This document shows, piece by piece, positions 1-8,904 of a DNA stretch of 64,000 bases. Numbering within the stretch: the first letter of the stretch is position 1; the number at the start of each line of letters is the position of its first letter. The notes beneath the pieces are model-generated. The model searched no databases and had not been told where the DNA came from. It saw only the letters and a list, made by a program, of their open reading frames with translations. The stretch comes from Halorhabdus salina (GTDB lineage Archaea; Halobacteriota; Halobacteria; Halobacteriales; Haloarculaceae): positions 287,192 through 351,191 of the forward strand of contig NZ_JACDNP010000002.1 of NCBI RefSeq assembly GCF_013839425.1, read 5' to 3'. The translations under genes were made by a program, and so were the position numbers.

Positions 1-255
1 CTGCCCCCGCGGGTCGCCGTCGCGACGAGCGTGTTCACGCTGGGCATCGCCGCCGGTGCGGGCGCGCTGGTACATGCGCTGTCGGCTTCGCCGGTGTGGT
101 ACGTCGTCGCCTGGTCGATCCCCGGCGTGCTGGTCGGGGGAACGATCGGAACCCGCGTAGCCAAGCACGTCCCGAGCGATCTGATGGAGATCGGCCTCGG
201 GATCGTCTTCGGGCTCGTCGGCGCGCTCGTGCTGGGCGTCGAGCTGGTGGCGTGA
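1..255 (+). CDS. Sulfite exporter TauE/SafE family permease, C-terminal part
   Basis: The reading frame is already open at base 1 and ends at a TGA at 253-255, so only the last 84 residues are present. They form hydrophobic helices with the pattern of the second half of TauE/SafE permeases: an RVAVATS-like segment, then GVLVGGTIGTRVAKHVP followed by a last membrane helix. Family members export sulfite, sulfoacetate or related organic anions, or supply sulfur compounds; the substrate cannot be told from this fragment. The fold call is good; the N-terminal half lies outside the window. Confidence 0.75.
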   Translation: MPPRVAVATSVFTLGIAAGAGALVHALSASPVWYVVAWSIPGVLVGGTIGTRVAKHVPSDLMEIGLGIVFGLVGALVLGVELVA

Positions 256-326
256 TCCGGTGACCAGCTCTGCCCTTACTTCGACGTGAGCTAGCATTAT
301 CCGTGCGGGCAGCGAAGACAGTCCGT

Positions 327-1187
327 ATGAGTGATGATTTCGATCTGAACGCACCTGAATTGACCCCCGAGGACCTGCTCGTCCTCGAGGACCCGCGATT
401 CGACGCCGACAGCGTCGCTTTGGTGACTGGCGCAGCCTCGGGCATCGGCCAGGCGACAGCGGTCGCACTCGCGGCAAACGGCCTGACAGTCGTCGGGGCC
501 GACGTAGACGAAGCCGGCCTCGCCGAGACCGGCGACCTGATTGCCGACTTCGATCTCCCGGGTCCGTACCACCCCGTCGAAACTGATCTGACTGACGACG
601 ATGACGTCGATGCGGTCGTCGAGGCCGCCGCCGAGGCCGGTGACCTGCGCTACGTCGCCAACATCGCGGGGATGCAACACATCGATACGATCGCGGAGTT
701 CCCGATGGACAAGTACGACCTCCTGACGGACATCATGTTGCGCGCGCCGTTCTACACCGCAAAGCGCGCCATGCCACACATCCAAGACACGGATGACAGC
801 GTCGGTGCCATCGCAAACATGTCCTCAGTCCACGGCCACTACGCCACCCAGGCCAAGCCGGCCTACATTACCGCCAAACACGGGTTGACTGGCCTGACGC
901 GGGCGATCGCCGCCGAGGGCGGGGGCACGCTCCGGGGCTTTTCGGTCTCGGTCGGCTACGTCCTGACACCATTGATGGTCAACCAGATCCAGGACACCGC
1001 CGCAGAGCGCGGGATTAGCGAGCAGGAGGTCGTCGAGGACGTGATGCTTGGCCAAGCCCGCACGAAGGAGATGATGACGCCTGCCGACGTGGCGAACCTG
1101 TTCGTCTTTGGCTTTTCGAGCCACGCCAGCCACCTCAACGGCGGCGATCTGTTGTTCGACGGCGGCTACACCCACACCTATGAATGA
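327..1187 (+). CDS. Short-chain dehydrogenase, 3-hydroxybutyrate dehydrogenase-like
   Basis: A 286-residue SDR protein. The NAD-binding motif TGAASGIG is at residues 34-41, NIAG at about 112-115, the catalytic Ser follows in MSSVHG near 166, and YITAK supplies Tyr180 and Lys184, so the active site is complete. A short acidic extension precedes the Rossmann fold. I chose ATG 327 over the upstream GTG at 303 because the latter adds basic, uncharacteristic residues. A patatin-like gene starts 23 bases after its stop, a pairing that in haloarchaea suggests oxidation of 3-hydroxybutyrate released from polyhydroxyalkanoate granules. Substrate is inferred from context only; other 3-hydroxyacyl substrates are possible. 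Confidence 0.8.
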   Translation: MSDDFDLNAPELTPEDLLVLEDPRFDADSVALVTGAASGIGQATAVALAANGLTVVGADVDEAGLAETGDLIADFDLPGPYHPVETDLTDDDDVDAVVEAAAEAGDLRYVANIAGMQHIDTIAEFPMDKYDLLTDIMLRAPFYTAKRAMPHIQDTDDSVGAIANMSSVHGHYATQAKPAYITAKHGLTGLTRAIAAEGGGTLRGFSVSVGYVLTPLMVNQIQDTAAERGISEQEVVEDVMLGQARTKEMMTPADVANLFVFGFSSHASHLNGGDLLFDGGYTHTYE

Positions 1188-1210
1188 GCGGACTGTAGGA
1201 CAGACTACAG

Positions 1211-2176
1211 ATGTGTGAGACGACAAACGTGGCCATCGCCTGCCAGGGCGGCGGCAGCCACACGGCCTTTACCGCGGGCGTCTTAGAGGAGTTGCTGCTC
1301 GAATGCGACTGGGAGGATGAGTTCGAACTCGTTGGAATCAGCGGAGCCTCCGGCGGGGCGTTCAACGCCTTAGCGGCCTGGTACGGCCTCGTGACCGACG
1401 GTCCGGAGCGGGCGGCCGATCTCGTGGACGCCGTCTGGGACGACCTCGCGGCCAGCGAGTACAGCGATCGCATGCTCAACTCCTGGCTGACGAGCGTCAA
1501 CAAACTCGCCGCCAGCGGCTTCCCGCTCCCGCAGGTCAGCCCCTATCAGGTCCCCGGCAAGGAAATCGGGAAGGAACGCATCAGAGAGGTTCTGGAAGCC
1601 CACATCGACTTCGAGGCGATTCCCGACTACTGCCGGCTGAATACGCCCGAGTTGGTCGTGGGCACGGTCAACGTCAACGCCGGCGTCTTCGAGACGTTCG
1701 TCGACGAGGACGTCACGGTCGAGGCCATCCTCGCGTCGGCTGCCGTCCCCAACGCCTTCGAGGCCGTCGAGATCCACGGCCACTACCACTGGGACGGCCT
1801 CTTTTCCCAGAACCCACCTGTGGGCGACATGATGCACCAGCCACCGGAGCGCAAACCGGACGAACTCTGGATTATCCAGATCAACCCCCAGGAATTTACG
1901 GGCGAACCCACGAGTTTAGAGGCGATTGCCGACCGGCGCAACGAGCTCTCGGGCAACATCTCGCTGAACCAGGAACTGGGGTTCATCGAGCAGATCAACG
2001 ACTGGGTCGAGGACGGCAAACTCCCGGCCGAGGAGTTCTCGAAGACCGATATCTACCGGATCGAGATGGGAAGAGACTATCACTGTTCGACGAAACTCGA
2101 CCGCGATCCCGACTTCATCGCCGAGTTGATCGACCTCGGTCGCGAGCAGGGTGCTGACGTTCTCGCCGAACGGTGA
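1211..2176 (+). CDS. Patatin-like phospholipase/acyl hydrolase, possible PHA depolymerase
   Basis: A 321-residue patatin-domain protein. It starts with a Gly-rich oxyanion segment (CQGGGSHTAF, residues 11-20), carries the nucleophile elbow GASGG with Ser47, and has the second dyad residue Asp at about 195 in a WDGLFSQNP stretch, where the usual DGG is DGL. The family hydrolyses ester bonds in lipids; a patatin-like protein (PhaZh1) is known to degrade native PHA in Haloferax mediterranei together with a 3-hydroxybutyrate dehydrogenase. The close upstream SDR gene supports a similar role here. No signal peptide is seen, so it acts in the cytoplasm. A bacterial-type phospholipase role remains possible. 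Confidence 0.75.
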   Translation: MCETTNVAIACQGGGSHTAFTAGVLEELLLECDWEDEFELVGISGASGGAFNALAAWYGLVTDGPERAADLVDAVWDDLAASEYSDRMLNSWLTSVNKLAASGFPLPQVSPYQVPGKEIGKERIREVLEAHIDFEAIPDYCRLNTPELVVGTVNVNAGVFETFVDEDVTVEAILASAAVPNAFEAVEIHGHYHWDGLFSQNPPVGDMMHQPPERKPDELWIIQINPQEFTGEPTSLEAIADRRNELSGNISLNQELGFIEQINDWVEDGKLPAEEFSKTDIYRIEMGRDYHCSTKLDRDPDFIAELIDLGREQGADVLAER

Positions 2177-2283
2177 TGCTCGATATCTCAATGATCCGGG
2201 CCGGACGATTGTGACATCTTTGTCTGCCGAAGTGATTGTGGAATGTATTTTCCAGCAGGATATTTCAATAGCTCCCCCGATCG

Positions 2284-2290
2284 TTTAAAA
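2284..2290 (+). promoter_or_regulatory. TATA box of the zinc-ribbon gene
   Basis: TTTAAAA lies 24-30 bases before the ATG at 2314, in a local AT-rich patch. This is the spacing expected for a haloarchaeal promoter giving a leaderless mRNA, and no Shine-Dalgarno sequence precedes the ATG. Confidence 0.6.
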
Positions 2291-2313
2291 CAGAGAACGC
2301 GGCCAGCGGGCGT

Positions 2314-3069
2314 ATGCACGATGGCATCCACGTCGTTGCCGGGGAGTGTACGACTACCTTCGACGGCTCGCGTGTCCGCGAGCACGAGCAGCGCGGTCAA
2401 GTCCTAGTCGTCGTCAAGCCCGACAACACCGTGTTGGTCCACGACGCCGACGGCTATCAGCCGATTGCCTGGCTCACCCGCGCCGAGACAGTGACGATCG
2501 ACGGTACACACCTCGTTGCCAGCGACGGGGACCAGCGTCTCGAAGTCACTATTCACGACGAAACGGCGAGCGGTCGCTACCCCGCAAGCGCTGCCGGAAC
2601 GCCAGTGGGCGAGTGCCCGGACTGTGGCGATGCGCTCGTCCGGGTCGCCGACGCGGTGGTCTGTACCGGGTGTGACGCCCGGTTTGGGATCCCGGGGGAC
2701 GCCGAAGTTCTCGACACAGACTGCGATTGTGGCCACCCGCGAATGGGCGTCGAACGGGGCCGGGCGTTCGAGGTCTGTGTCGATCGGGACTGTGAATCGA
2801 TGGACGAGGCCGTCACCGAGGTCTTCGACCGCGAGTGGGACTGTCCGAACTGCGAGGGCGACCTCCGGATCCTTCGCCGGGGCGGGCTGTTGGCGGGATG
2901 TGAACACTACCCCGACTGTGACACCGGCTTTGCGTTCCCGGCCGGCGTCGTGGTCGGGGAGTGTGACTGTGGACTCCCGTTGTTCGAGACCGCCGGCGGG
3001 AAGCGCTGTCTGGATGCAACCTGTGAAGCCTGGCACACTCCCGAGCAAGCGGCACCGACGAACTCCTGA
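2314..3069 (+). CDS. NucS-N-terminal-like and zinc-ribbon protein
   Basis: A 251-residue protein in two parts. Residues about 1-85 resemble the N-terminal DNA-binding domain of the EndoMS/NucS nucleases (a KPDNTVLVHD... PIAWL pattern) but the nuclease domain is absent. Residues about 95-245 hold several Cys4 zinc ribbons of the topoisomerase I C-terminal type (ECPDCGD, CTGCD, CDCG, CPNCEGDL, CDCGLPL). The arrangement suggests a nucleic-acid-binding accessory protein. It stands as a single gene before endA with its own TATA box. No catalytic residues are visible; function is inferred from domains. Confidence 0.65.
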   Translation: MHDGIHVVAGECTTTFDGSRVREHEQRGQVLVVVKPDNTVLVHDADGYQPIAWLTRAETVTIDGTHLVASDGDQRLEVTIHDETASGRYPASAAGTPVGECPDCGDALVRVADAVVCTGCDARFGIPGDAEVLDTDCDCGHPRMGVERGRAFEVCVDRDCESMDEAVTEVFDREWDCPNCEGDLRILRRGGLLAGCEHYPDCDTGFAFPAGVVVGECDCGLPLFETAGGKRCLDATCEAWHTPEQAAPTNS

Positions 3070-3120
3070 TCACCGACGGAGGACCGTAGCCCCTTTGGCC
3101 CCGCGTTAGAACCTCAGTAC

Positions 3121-4164
3121 ATGGAACTGGTCCTCGAAGACGGCGTCGTCCGTGGCAACGGCGCGGCCCGCGAGCAGTTTTACGACTCGCGAGGGTACGG
3201 CCGGCCGGTCGCGGAGGGACTCGAACTGGCTCCCGTCGAGGCAGCCCATCTTCTGTATCGGGGTGACGTCGTGTCCATACAGGACGCGATGAACGGAGAT
3301 GCCCTTGATTTCCGGGCGCTACTCTCTTCGGCTGCTGTCTCCGAGATCGATTTTCTCGTTTACAAGGATCTGCGGGACCGTGGGTTCTACCTCTCGCCGG
3401 CACGGGAGGGCTGGGTCGAGGATCCTGCCGGTGTGGATTTCGTCGTCTATCCTCGCGGGAACGGTCCCTGGGACGACGAGGTGGCCTATCGTATGCGAGC
3501 CATCAGCGAGCGGACGGCCGTTTCGGCGGCGTCGCTCGGCGAGGGTGTCCTGGCGGTCGTCGACGAGGAATCGGCGATCACGTATCTCGAAACCGATCAC
3601 CCGGCGATTGAAGGCAGCTCCGACATCGACCCCCCAACGGGTGTCGCTGCCGACCTGCTCGGTGATCGGGTTCTGGTCTGGGAACCCCCGTCGAGGCTCT
3701 ACCACGAGGGGTTCTACGGACAACCGCTCGACGACGACACAGGCAAGCCGCTACAGCTTTCGCTGGTCGAGGCCGCATCCCTGGCCGGGCGTGACGTCCT
3801 CGATGTCGCCGGGGGCGAGGACGCGATCGTCGAGTGTGGCCGTGACGTCGAAGGGGAACGATTTGACCGCCGACTGGCAGTCTACCGCACTCTCCGCGAA
3901 CGCGGCGTCGTGCCCAAGACGGGCTACAAGTTCGGCGCGGATTTCCGGACCTACGCCGACGTCGATAACGTTGACTCACTCGGCCACTCCGAGTTACTCC
4001 TTCGAGTGTTGCCCGCCGAGCACGCCTTCACACCACGGGATATTGCGCTGGACGTGCGCCTCGCTCACGGCGTCCGCAAGCGGATGGTGTTCGCGCTGGT
4101 CGCGGCCAGTCACGGCGAAGAGACCCGGATCGAGTGGCTCGAAGTCGGCCGACTGACGCCGTGA
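3121..4164 (+). CDS. endA: tRNA-splicing endonuclease EndA
   Basis: A 347-residue enzyme that cuts the bulge-helix-bulge motif at both ends of pre-tRNA introns. The length is about twice that of the small archaeal form because the fold is duplicated: an N-terminal degenerate repeat (residues 1-170, LLYRGDV, LVYKDLRDRGFYLSP) and a C-terminal catalytic repeat. In the latter, KFGADFRTY is followed by a His in GHSELL (about 287) and a Lys in VRKRMVF (about 320), matching the Tyr-His-Lys triad. It works as a homodimer in haloarchaea. trpS follows 200 bases downstream; tRNA-Trp is the classic intron-containing substrate in this group. Confidence 0.93.
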   Translation: MELVLEDGVVRGNGAAREQFYDSRGYGRPVAEGLELAPVEAAHLLYRGDVVSIQDAMNGDALDFRALLSSAAVSEIDFLVYKDLRDRGFYLSPAREGWVEDPAGVDFVVYPRGNGPWDDEVAYRMRAISERTAVSAASLGEGVLAVVDEESAITYLETDHPAIEGSSDIDPPTGVAADLLGDRVLVWEPPSRLYHEGFYGQPLDDDTGKPLQLSLVEAASLAGRDVLDVAGGEDAIVECGRDVEGERFDRRLAVYRTLRERGVVPKTGYKFGADFRTYADVDNVDSLGHSELLLRVLPAEHAFTPRDIALDVRLAHGVRKRMVFALVAASHGEETRIEWLEVGRLTP

Positions 4165-4212
4165 GGGATGGAAAACCATTAAAGCCTCCTGGTGGAGACG
4201 TACGCACATGGC

Positions 4213-4258
4213 GTCCACTTCCCCCGACGTTCGCCGCTGGCATCCCTGGGAAGTGGAC
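4213..4258 (+). other. Perfect 11-bp hairpin between endA and trpS
   Basis: GTCCACTTCCC at 4213-4223 pairs perfectly with GGGAAGTGGAC at 4248-4258 around a 24-base loop. It is followed by a GC-rich, partly self-complementary stretch to about 4310 and by no gene until trpS at 4366. It could be a leader structure of trpS, the terminator of endA, or a small structured RNA. No long T-run follows, which argues against a simple terminator. Identity unknown. Confidence 0.4.
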
Positions 4259-4365
4259 AGTGTCGCCGTCGCCGGCTGGCGGGCCTAACTCGTCGCCCGG
4301 CGGGCGATGCTCCCTCCGCTTTCTCGGCCCGGCTTCACGCAGTAATCACCTAAGATACGACAGCA

Positions 4366-5976
4366 ATGACGCGAGACACACACCCCGACGACGAATCGAC
4401 TGACAGCCAGCAGGAAGGAGTGACGGCCCCGCATCTCCGCACTGACGGCGGCCCAGCCGCCGGCCCAGACGACACGACGCTTGACCCGTGGGGCTCCTCG
4501 ACGGTCGCTGATTACCGGAATCTCTTCGAGGAGTTCGGCATCGAGGCGTTCGACGAACTACTCGCCGAAGTGCCCGATCCGCACTATCTGATGCGCCGGG
4601 GCGTCATCTTCGGCCACCGGGATTACCGGCCGGTCGCCCGCGCGATGCGCAACGGTGAGCCCTTCGCGGTGCTCTCCGGGTTCATGCCCACTGGGGACCC
4701 CCACATCGGTCACAAACTCGTCTTCGACGAGATCATCTGGCATCAACAGCAGGGCGGAGACGCCTACGGCCTGATCGCCGATCTGGAGGCTCACGCCGCC
4801 CGCGGGCTCACCTGGGACGAGATCGACGAACACGCCCGGGATTACATCCTCTCGCTGCTCGCGCTGGGCTTTGATCCCGAGGAAGGGACGCTCTACCGGC
4901 AATCAGAGAACCGAGAACTGCAGGATCTGGCCTTTGAACTCGGCGCGGAGGCACGCTTCGCCGAATTCGAGGGGATCTACGGCTTCGACGGCGAGACCGA
5001 CGTCAGCCACATGCAAAGCGTCGTCACGCAGATCGGTGACATCCTCTACCCCCAACTCGAAGAGCCAAAGCCGACGGTCATCCCTGTCGGCCCCGACCAG
5101 GACCCCCACATGCGACTCGCGCGGGACGTGGCCGCCCGGATGCGGTACTTCGGCGTCACCGAGGCCTATGCCTCCTTCGAGACTGACGACGACGAGCGCG
5201 AACTGCTTGCCGAGGCCTACGAGACCCTTTCCGAACAGCATCCTGACCAGACCGTCCGGTGTGGCGACGCCGCCACGTACCTCGACAACGAGCGGGATCG
5301 CGACGCGAACGACCCCGACGCGATGACCATCGATCGGGTTATCACGATGCTCCGGGAGGCTGGCAAGGAACCCCTCCGACCCCGGGTTCGGTTCCTCGAT
5401 CGAAACGCCACCGAGACGGCCTTCGAAGGGCTGATCGAGGCCATCGACGGCGAGAAGCGCGTCTACGACGAACACATCGACGCCTTCGAACTGGACCACG
5501 CCGACGCCGAGGAACTCGCCCGCGAGGTCGAACTCGAACACGGCGGCTACGGCTTCCTGGCCCCATCGTCGATCTATCACCGCTTCATGACAGGCCTCAC
5601 TGGCGGGAAGATGTCCTCTTCCGTTCCGGCGAGTCACATCAGCCTGCTCGACGAGTCCGAGGAGGGCTACGACAAGGTCAAAGCGGCGACGACCGGGGGC
5701 CGGGAGACGGCCGACGAACAGCGCGAAAAGGGCGGCAAACCGGACGAGTGCCCGGTCTACGAGCTGTACGCCTACCTGCTTGCGGGCGACGACGACGAAC
5801 TCGCGACCGAGGTCTACGAGGAGTGTGCCGGCGGCGAGCGGCTCTGTGGCGGCTGTAAGGAACAGGCCGCCGAACTGATGGCACAGTTCCTCGAGGACCA
5901 CCAGGAGAAACGCGACGAATGGGCTGATCGGCTGGACGAACTCGACATTTCGTTTGATTCGGATCGCAAGCGGTGA
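4366..5976 (+). CDS. trpS: Tryptophanyl-tRNA synthetase
   Basis: A 536-residue class Ic synthetase that charges tRNA-Trp. After an acidic, low-complexity N-terminal extension of about 60 residues comes the catalytic core with GFMPTGDPHIGHKL (HIGH motif near residue 113), the conserved VGPDQDPHMRLARD segment, and GGKMSSSVPAS (KMSKS motif near 415). The C-terminal part is the anticodon-binding helical domain ending in a charged tail. The length is typical of haloarchaeal TrpRS, longer than the bacterial form. ATG at 4366 fits the start of the acidic extension. Confidence 0.95.
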   Translation: MTRDTHPDDESTDSQQEGVTAPHLRTDGGPAAGPDDTTLDPWGSSTVADYRNLFEEFGIEAFDELLAEVPDPHYLMRRGVIFGHRDYRPVARAMRNGEPFAVLSGFMPTGDPHIGHKLVFDEIIWHQQQGGDAYGLIADLEAHAARGLTWDEIDEHARDYILSLLALGFDPEEGTLYRQSENRELQDLAFELGAEARFAEFEGIYGFDGETDVSHMQSVVTQIGDILYPQLEEPKPTVIPVGPDQDPHMRLARDVAARMRYFGVTEAYASFETDDDERELLAEAYETLSEQHPDQTVRCGDAATYLDNERDRDANDPDAMTIDRVITMLREAGKEPLRPRVRFLDRNATETAFEGLIEAIDGEKRVYDEHIDAFELDHADAEELAREVELEHGGYGFLAPSSIYHRFMTGLTGGKMSSSVPASHISLLDESEEGYDKVKAATTGGRETADEQREKGGKPDECPVYELYAYLLAGDDDELATEVYEECAGGERLCGGCKEQAAELMAQFLEDHQEKRDEWADRLDELDISFDSDRKR

Positions 5977-6097
5977 CGGCCCGTAGCGGCGGTGGCCATC
6001 GAGTTCGAACCACGCACTGACTGTCGGGTGCCCGGACGCCCGAGTACCGCGACGAAACGAGGATAGCGATTTAGCGCCGTGTAGATAATTATTGAAT

Positions 6098-7494
6098 ATG
6101 GATGGTTCGGTTCGGATGCTTCACGTCGACGACGATCCCCACTTCGCCGAGGTCGTCGCCGAGTTACTGAGAAATCACAGCGCTCGCTTCGACGTGGTGA
6201 TCGAGTCGGACCTGGAGGCCGTTCTCGGTCAGTTGTCGACCGAATCGTTCGATTGTGTCGTCAGTGACTACCAGATGCCCAGGATCGACGGCCTGCAGTT
6301 GCTAGACCGGGTTCGGTCGGCCTATCCAAATCTCCCGTTCGTCCTGTTTACAGGTAAGGGCAGCGAGGAGATCGCCAGTGAGGCAATCGCCGCCGGCGTC
6401 ACTGATTACGTCCAGAAGGGGACGGGCACCGAACGGGTGGCGATCCTGGCCAACCGGATCGAGAACGCGGTCGAGCAGCGACGCGTCGAACAGCGATTGC
6501 AGGACAGCGAACGATCGGTACGCCGCAAGGATCGGATGCTGGAGGCCATTCTCGAACACGTCCCGATCCACGTCTACGCCAAGGACGAACAGGCCCGCCA
6601 CACCTGGATCAGCGACTACGGCCTGGGTAATCCCGAGCAAATCGGCAAGACGGACGCCGAGTACTTCGACGCCGAGTGGGCCGAGGAAACCACCCGCGAA
6701 GAACGCGAACTCATCGAGACAGGCGAGCCGATCATCGACCAGGAACGCTACGATCCGGAGCGGGACGTGTGGGTCCGGAACACGAAAATCCCCTGGCGCG
6801 ACGAGGACGGCGAGGTGACGGGCCTGATCGGGGCGAGCTGGGACGTGACTGAGCAAAAACAGACCCAACAGGAGCGCGCCGCTATCGCCAGTTGGTCGAG
6901 GCACTCCGGACCGCTGTCTCTCACGAGATGCGAAATCCGCTCCAGCTGGCGGCCGGCCGCCTGGAACTGGTCGGTGAAGACCGTGAGAGCGAGCATCTCT
7001 CGACGGTGGCACAGGCCCACGACTCTCTGGGAACGCTCATCGAGCAGACAGCTGCACTCGCAGAAGCCGGTGAGCCGGTCGGAGCGACGACGACCGTTGC
7101 CGTCGGGGATGGCGCGCGACGAAGCTAGAGTGGAATCAATGGGGCGGGGTCGCTGGTCGTCGACGGCGATCACACGATCGAGGCCGAAACAAGTCGATTC
7201 GATCAACTTCTCGAGGAACTACTGAGAAACGCCGTGGTGCACGGCGGCCAGGAACCGACAGTGACTGTCCGGAAGACCGACCGGGACTTTGCCGTGACCG
7301 ACGATGGGCCGGGACTGCCAGAGATAGACCACGATCGGGTGTTCGATGTCGGATTCACGACCGAGCTGGACCGAGACGGCTACGGACTCGCGATTGCCCG
7401 GACGATCGCCGAGGCACACGGCTGGTCGATCACTATTGGCGAGGGGAGCGACGGCGGTACTCGAGTCGACGTACGGACGCAAGCCGACGGGTGA
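6098..7494 (+). pseudogene. Frameshifted receiver-PAS-histidine kinase
   Basis: The gene begins as a receiver domain (DDDP, phospho-acceptor Asp in CVVSDYQMPR, FTGKG, Lys in DYVQKG), followed by a PAS domain (MLEAILEHVPIHVYAKDE to WDVTEQ). One base appears lost near 6880, moving the frame so that the H-box (SHEMRNPLQLAAG) is read in another frame. A second disturbance near 7100-7160 produces TAG at 7126; the middle frame reads ARDEARVESM while both flanks share the first alternate frame, as from two compensating indels. The N-box (ELLRNAVVHGG) and G-boxes (DDGPGLPE, GYGLAIA) follow to the stop at 7494. Either a decayed kinase or assembly errors; all domains are otherwise intact. Confidence 0.75.
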
Positions 7495-7549
7495 AATCCG
7501 GCTGTCCTCGCCCAGTGCCCTCGGGCCGTCGCTCGCGTGGAACGACTTG

Positions 7550-7557
7550 CTTAAGAT
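7550..7557 (+). promoter_or_regulatory. TATA box of ubaA
   Basis: CTTAAGATT-like TATA element centred about 26 bases before the ATG at 7579, which supports that ATG over the GTG at 7573 and a leaderless transcript. Confidence 0.5.
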
Positions 7558-7578
7558 TCAGGCCCCCCAGGCGTGGGT

Positions 7579-8391
7579 ATGGCGCCGTCGCTCGATCCGG
7601 AGCAACTCGACCGCTACTCCCGACAGATCGTCCTCGAATCGGTCGGCCCGGACGGTCAGGACCGACTGCTCGATAGCGCTGTGCTGGTCGTCGGCGTCGG
7701 CGGACTGGGCTCGCCAGTCATCCAGTACCTTGCGGCCGCCGGTATCGGCCGACTGGGGCTGGTCGATGGCGACGTCGTCGAGCGATCGAACCTCCAGCGA
7801 CAGATCATCCACGGGATCGACGACGTCGGACGGCCGAAAGTCGACAGTGGCGCGGAATTCGTCGCCGATCTCAACCCCAACGTCACGGTCGAGACCGATG
7901 AGACGGCACTTTCGGCCGAGAATGCCACGGAGCTGATTGAGGGCTACGACGTGGTCGTCGACGCCACGGACAACTTTCCGGCACGCTTTCTGGTCAACGA
8001 CGCCTGCACGCTTACGGGCACGCCGTTCGTCCACGGGGCAGTCTATCGCTTCGAAGGGCAGGTCACGACCTTCGACGGGACCGGGCCCTGCTATCGATGT
8101 CTGTTCCCGTCGGCACCACCGGAAGATGCGATCCCCGACTGTGCGACTGCCGGCGTCCTCGGCGTCGTACCGGGGACGATCGGGACGATCCAGGCGACCG
8201 AGACCATCAAGCACCTGCTGGAGATCGGCGAGTCCCTCAATGGCCGGGTGCTCCATTACGACGCGAAGACGATGGACGTCGAGTCCGTCCCGCTGAAAGC
8301 CCGCCCGGAGTGTCCGATCTGTGGTGACCAGCCGGCCGTCGACTCGATTCAGGCGATCACCTACGAAGGCGACTGTGCGATCCCGGAGTGA
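7579..8391 (+). CDS. ubaA: E1-like SAMP-activating enzyme UbaA (MoeB/ThiF family)
   Basis: A 270-residue ThiF/MoeB/HesA-family adenylyltransferase. Residues about 10-20 carry RYSRQIVL, the nucleotide loop is GVGGLGSP (about 37-44), followed by DGDVVERSNLQRQ and DATDNFPAR, all diagnostic. Two CxxC pairs (CYRC and CPIC) bind zinc. The single haloarchaeal E1 activates ubiquitin-like SAMP proteins for protein tagging and the sulfur carriers for molybdopterin and tRNA 2-thiouridine. Only one E1 gene is seen in this window. The family call is very secure; the dual role is established for Haloferax. Confidence 0.9.
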   Translation: MAPSLDPEQLDRYSRQIVLESVGPDGQDRLLDSAVLVVGVGGLGSPVIQYLAAAGIGRLGLVDGDVVERSNLQRQIIHGIDDVGRPKVDSGAEFVADLNPNVTVETDETALSAENATELIEGYDVVVDATDNFPARFLVNDACTLTGTPFVHGAVYRFEGQVTTFDGTGPCYRCLFPSAPPEDAIPDCATAGVLGVVPGTIGTIQATETIKHLLEIGESLNGRVLHYDAKTMDVESVPLKARPECPICGDQPAVDSIQAITYEGDCAIPE

Positions 8392-8540
8392 GTGGCGAGT
8401 ACTATCAGAACTGAGTCTCACGAACCTGTCTCGGTATCGGCCACTGAGTCGATTTCGACCGGCACTCCGCGATAAGTATCACGACCGATATTCAGACAGA
8501 TACGCTTTTGGGTTCGTTGCCACGAGTTTTGAGTGAACCG

Positions 8541-8903
8541 ATGGTATCGTCAGTGAGACACCGTATTCCGATCAGGCTCGAACGCCCCGGCTACGTCGAG
8601 TTGGTGTTCTCGATTGTGATTATCTGGGGCTTTGCGGACGTGGTTTCGACGCTCCTCGCAGCGGCCACTCTCGGCTCGGTCGCCGCCGAGGCCAACCCCT
8701 GGATCAGAGTACTGCTGGCGACCGAACCGCTGGCAGTGATCGCCCTGAAAGGGGCGGTCGTGCTGTACGTCGGCGTCGTGTTGCTCGTCTGTCGGGACCT
8801 GATCGAGCAGGTTCCAGGCTGGCGCATCTGGTTTCTGGGCGTGATCGCAGTGGGAACAGCCGTCGTCTGCCAGAATCTCTCGGTGGTCGCGGCGACGATC
8901 TAA
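8541..8903 (+). CDS. Small membrane protein, DUF5658-like
   Basis: A 120-residue protein with three or four hydrophobic helices (residues about 20-45, 65-90, 95-118). The first helix has a D.VSTLLA pattern, and an EANPW motif leads into the second, followed by ALKGAVVL; these are features of the DUF5658 family. Function unknown. ATG 8541 is chosen because upstream codons in frame are not membrane-like. It converges with the gene at 8905. Confidence 0.6.
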   Translation: MVSSVRHRIPIRLERPGYVELVFSIVIIWGFADVVSTLLAAATLGSVAAEANPWIRVLLATEPLAVIALKGAVVLYVGVVLLVCRDLIEQVPGWRIWFLGVIAVGTAVVCQNLSVVAATI

Positions 8904-8904
8904 G

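Noticed and set aside
31..255. Separate small protein starting at GTG 31
   Set aside because: The frame is open from base 1 and the residues match the end of a permease, so it is a truncated gene rather than a short one.
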